In this document: in pieces, positions 15,060 to 15,154 of the stretch
Position numbering within the stretch: position 1 is the stretch's first letter
How the letters are laid out: each line of letters starts with the position of its first letter
Source: Anaerolineaceae bacterium UBA6107
Lineage (GTDB): Bacteria > Chloroflexota > Anaerolineae > Anaerolineales > Anaerolineaceae
Direction of reading: 5' to 3'
Assembly (NCBI GenBank): GCA_002428455.1
Contig: DIWL01000022.1
Coordinates: 1 to 15,154 of the forward strand
DNA length: 15,154 nucleotides
Notes under the pieces: model-generated
Told to the model about the DNA's origin: nothing
What the model saw: only the letters and a program-made list of their open reading frames with translations
Database searches by the model: none
Program-made: the position numbers and the translations under genes

Positions 15060-15084
15060 CTCACACATCAAGTTCGGGTAAAAT
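15056..15084 (+). promoter_or_regulatory. tRNA-Gly promoter
   Basis: TTGACT (15056-15061), an exact 17-nt spacer and TAAAAT (15079-15084): five of six consensus bases in each box. The A6 tract at 15047-15052 just upstream could act as an UP element. Transcription would begin about 15 nt before the mature tRNA. Confidence 0.78.
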
Positions 15085-15106
15085 CGCTCTTGCAATTGGA
15101 AAGAAT

Positions 15107-15154
15107 GCGGGCGTGGTTCAGTTGGTAGAATGTCTCCTTGCCAAGGAGAAGGTC
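15107..15154 (+). tRNA. tRNA-Gly (anticodon GCC), 3' end cut by the window
   Basis: The first 48 nt fold as a tRNA: acceptor 5' strand GCGGGCG, T8-G9, D-arm GTTC/GAAT with AGTTGGTA loop, a perfect anticodon stem TCTCC/GGAGA, loop TTGCCAA with anticodon GCC, and the start of the variable loop. The T-arm and the 3' acceptor strand lie beyond the edge. GCC reads GGC and GGU glycine codons. Confidence 0.93.

Overview
The window looks like ordinary chromosome of a mid-GC bacterium. The gene mix (a ClpC of Bacillus-like length, NagA with an HxH metal site, a TIGR03663-type GT-C membrane protein carrying an NHL propeller, a cyclic-nucleotide-binding/PH membrane protein, and def next to recF) suggests a Chloroflexota bacterium, probably of class Anaerolineae. 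That placement is my inference from protein style; no marker here proves it. I see no mobile element, phage region or CRISPR array.

Layout from left to right. A rho-independent terminator (6-43) closes clpC (62-2497, minus). Upstream of clpC on the same strand is nagA (2590-3762, minus), with a good promoter that decides its start codon. Transcribed away from nagA are a GNAT acetyltransferase (3846-4829, plus) and a small four-helix membrane protein of the phage-holin-4 type (4879-5253, plus). A symmetrical hairpin (5266-5305) separates the latter from a convergent 1279-residue membrane glycosyltransferase-like protein fused to a six-bladed NHL propeller (5304-9143, minus). Behind that gene lies a membrane-anchored serine hydrolase of the class A beta-lactamase/PBP-like fold (9242-10732, minus). 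Diverging from it is a 552-residue protein with a cyclic-nucleotide-binding domain and a duplicated TM-hairpin/PH unit (10835-12493, plus). It is followed by peptide deformylase (12526-13032) and recF (13036-14250), 3 nt apart. rsmG (14251-14961, minus) ends directly against recF with no bases between the stop codons. The last 150 bases hold four tandem 16-bp repeats between the rsmG promoter and a tRNA-Gly(GCC) promoter, and the first 48 nt of that tRNA.

Functionally, two themes are visible: housekeeping (protein quality control, N-terminal maturation, DNA repair, rRNA methylation, tRNA) and cell envelope (GT-C protein, serine hydrolase, PH-domain membrane protein, holin-like protein, amino-sugar deacetylation). 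Several genes have a -10 box only 6-13 nt before the best ATG, which suggests leaderless or very short-leader mRNAs and moves several starts inward from the longest open frames. There is no gene-free stretch over 300 bases. I did not find a clear new multi-gene system. The best leads are the repeat-built divergent promoter at the right end, the GT-C/NHL fusion, and the cNMP/PH protein.
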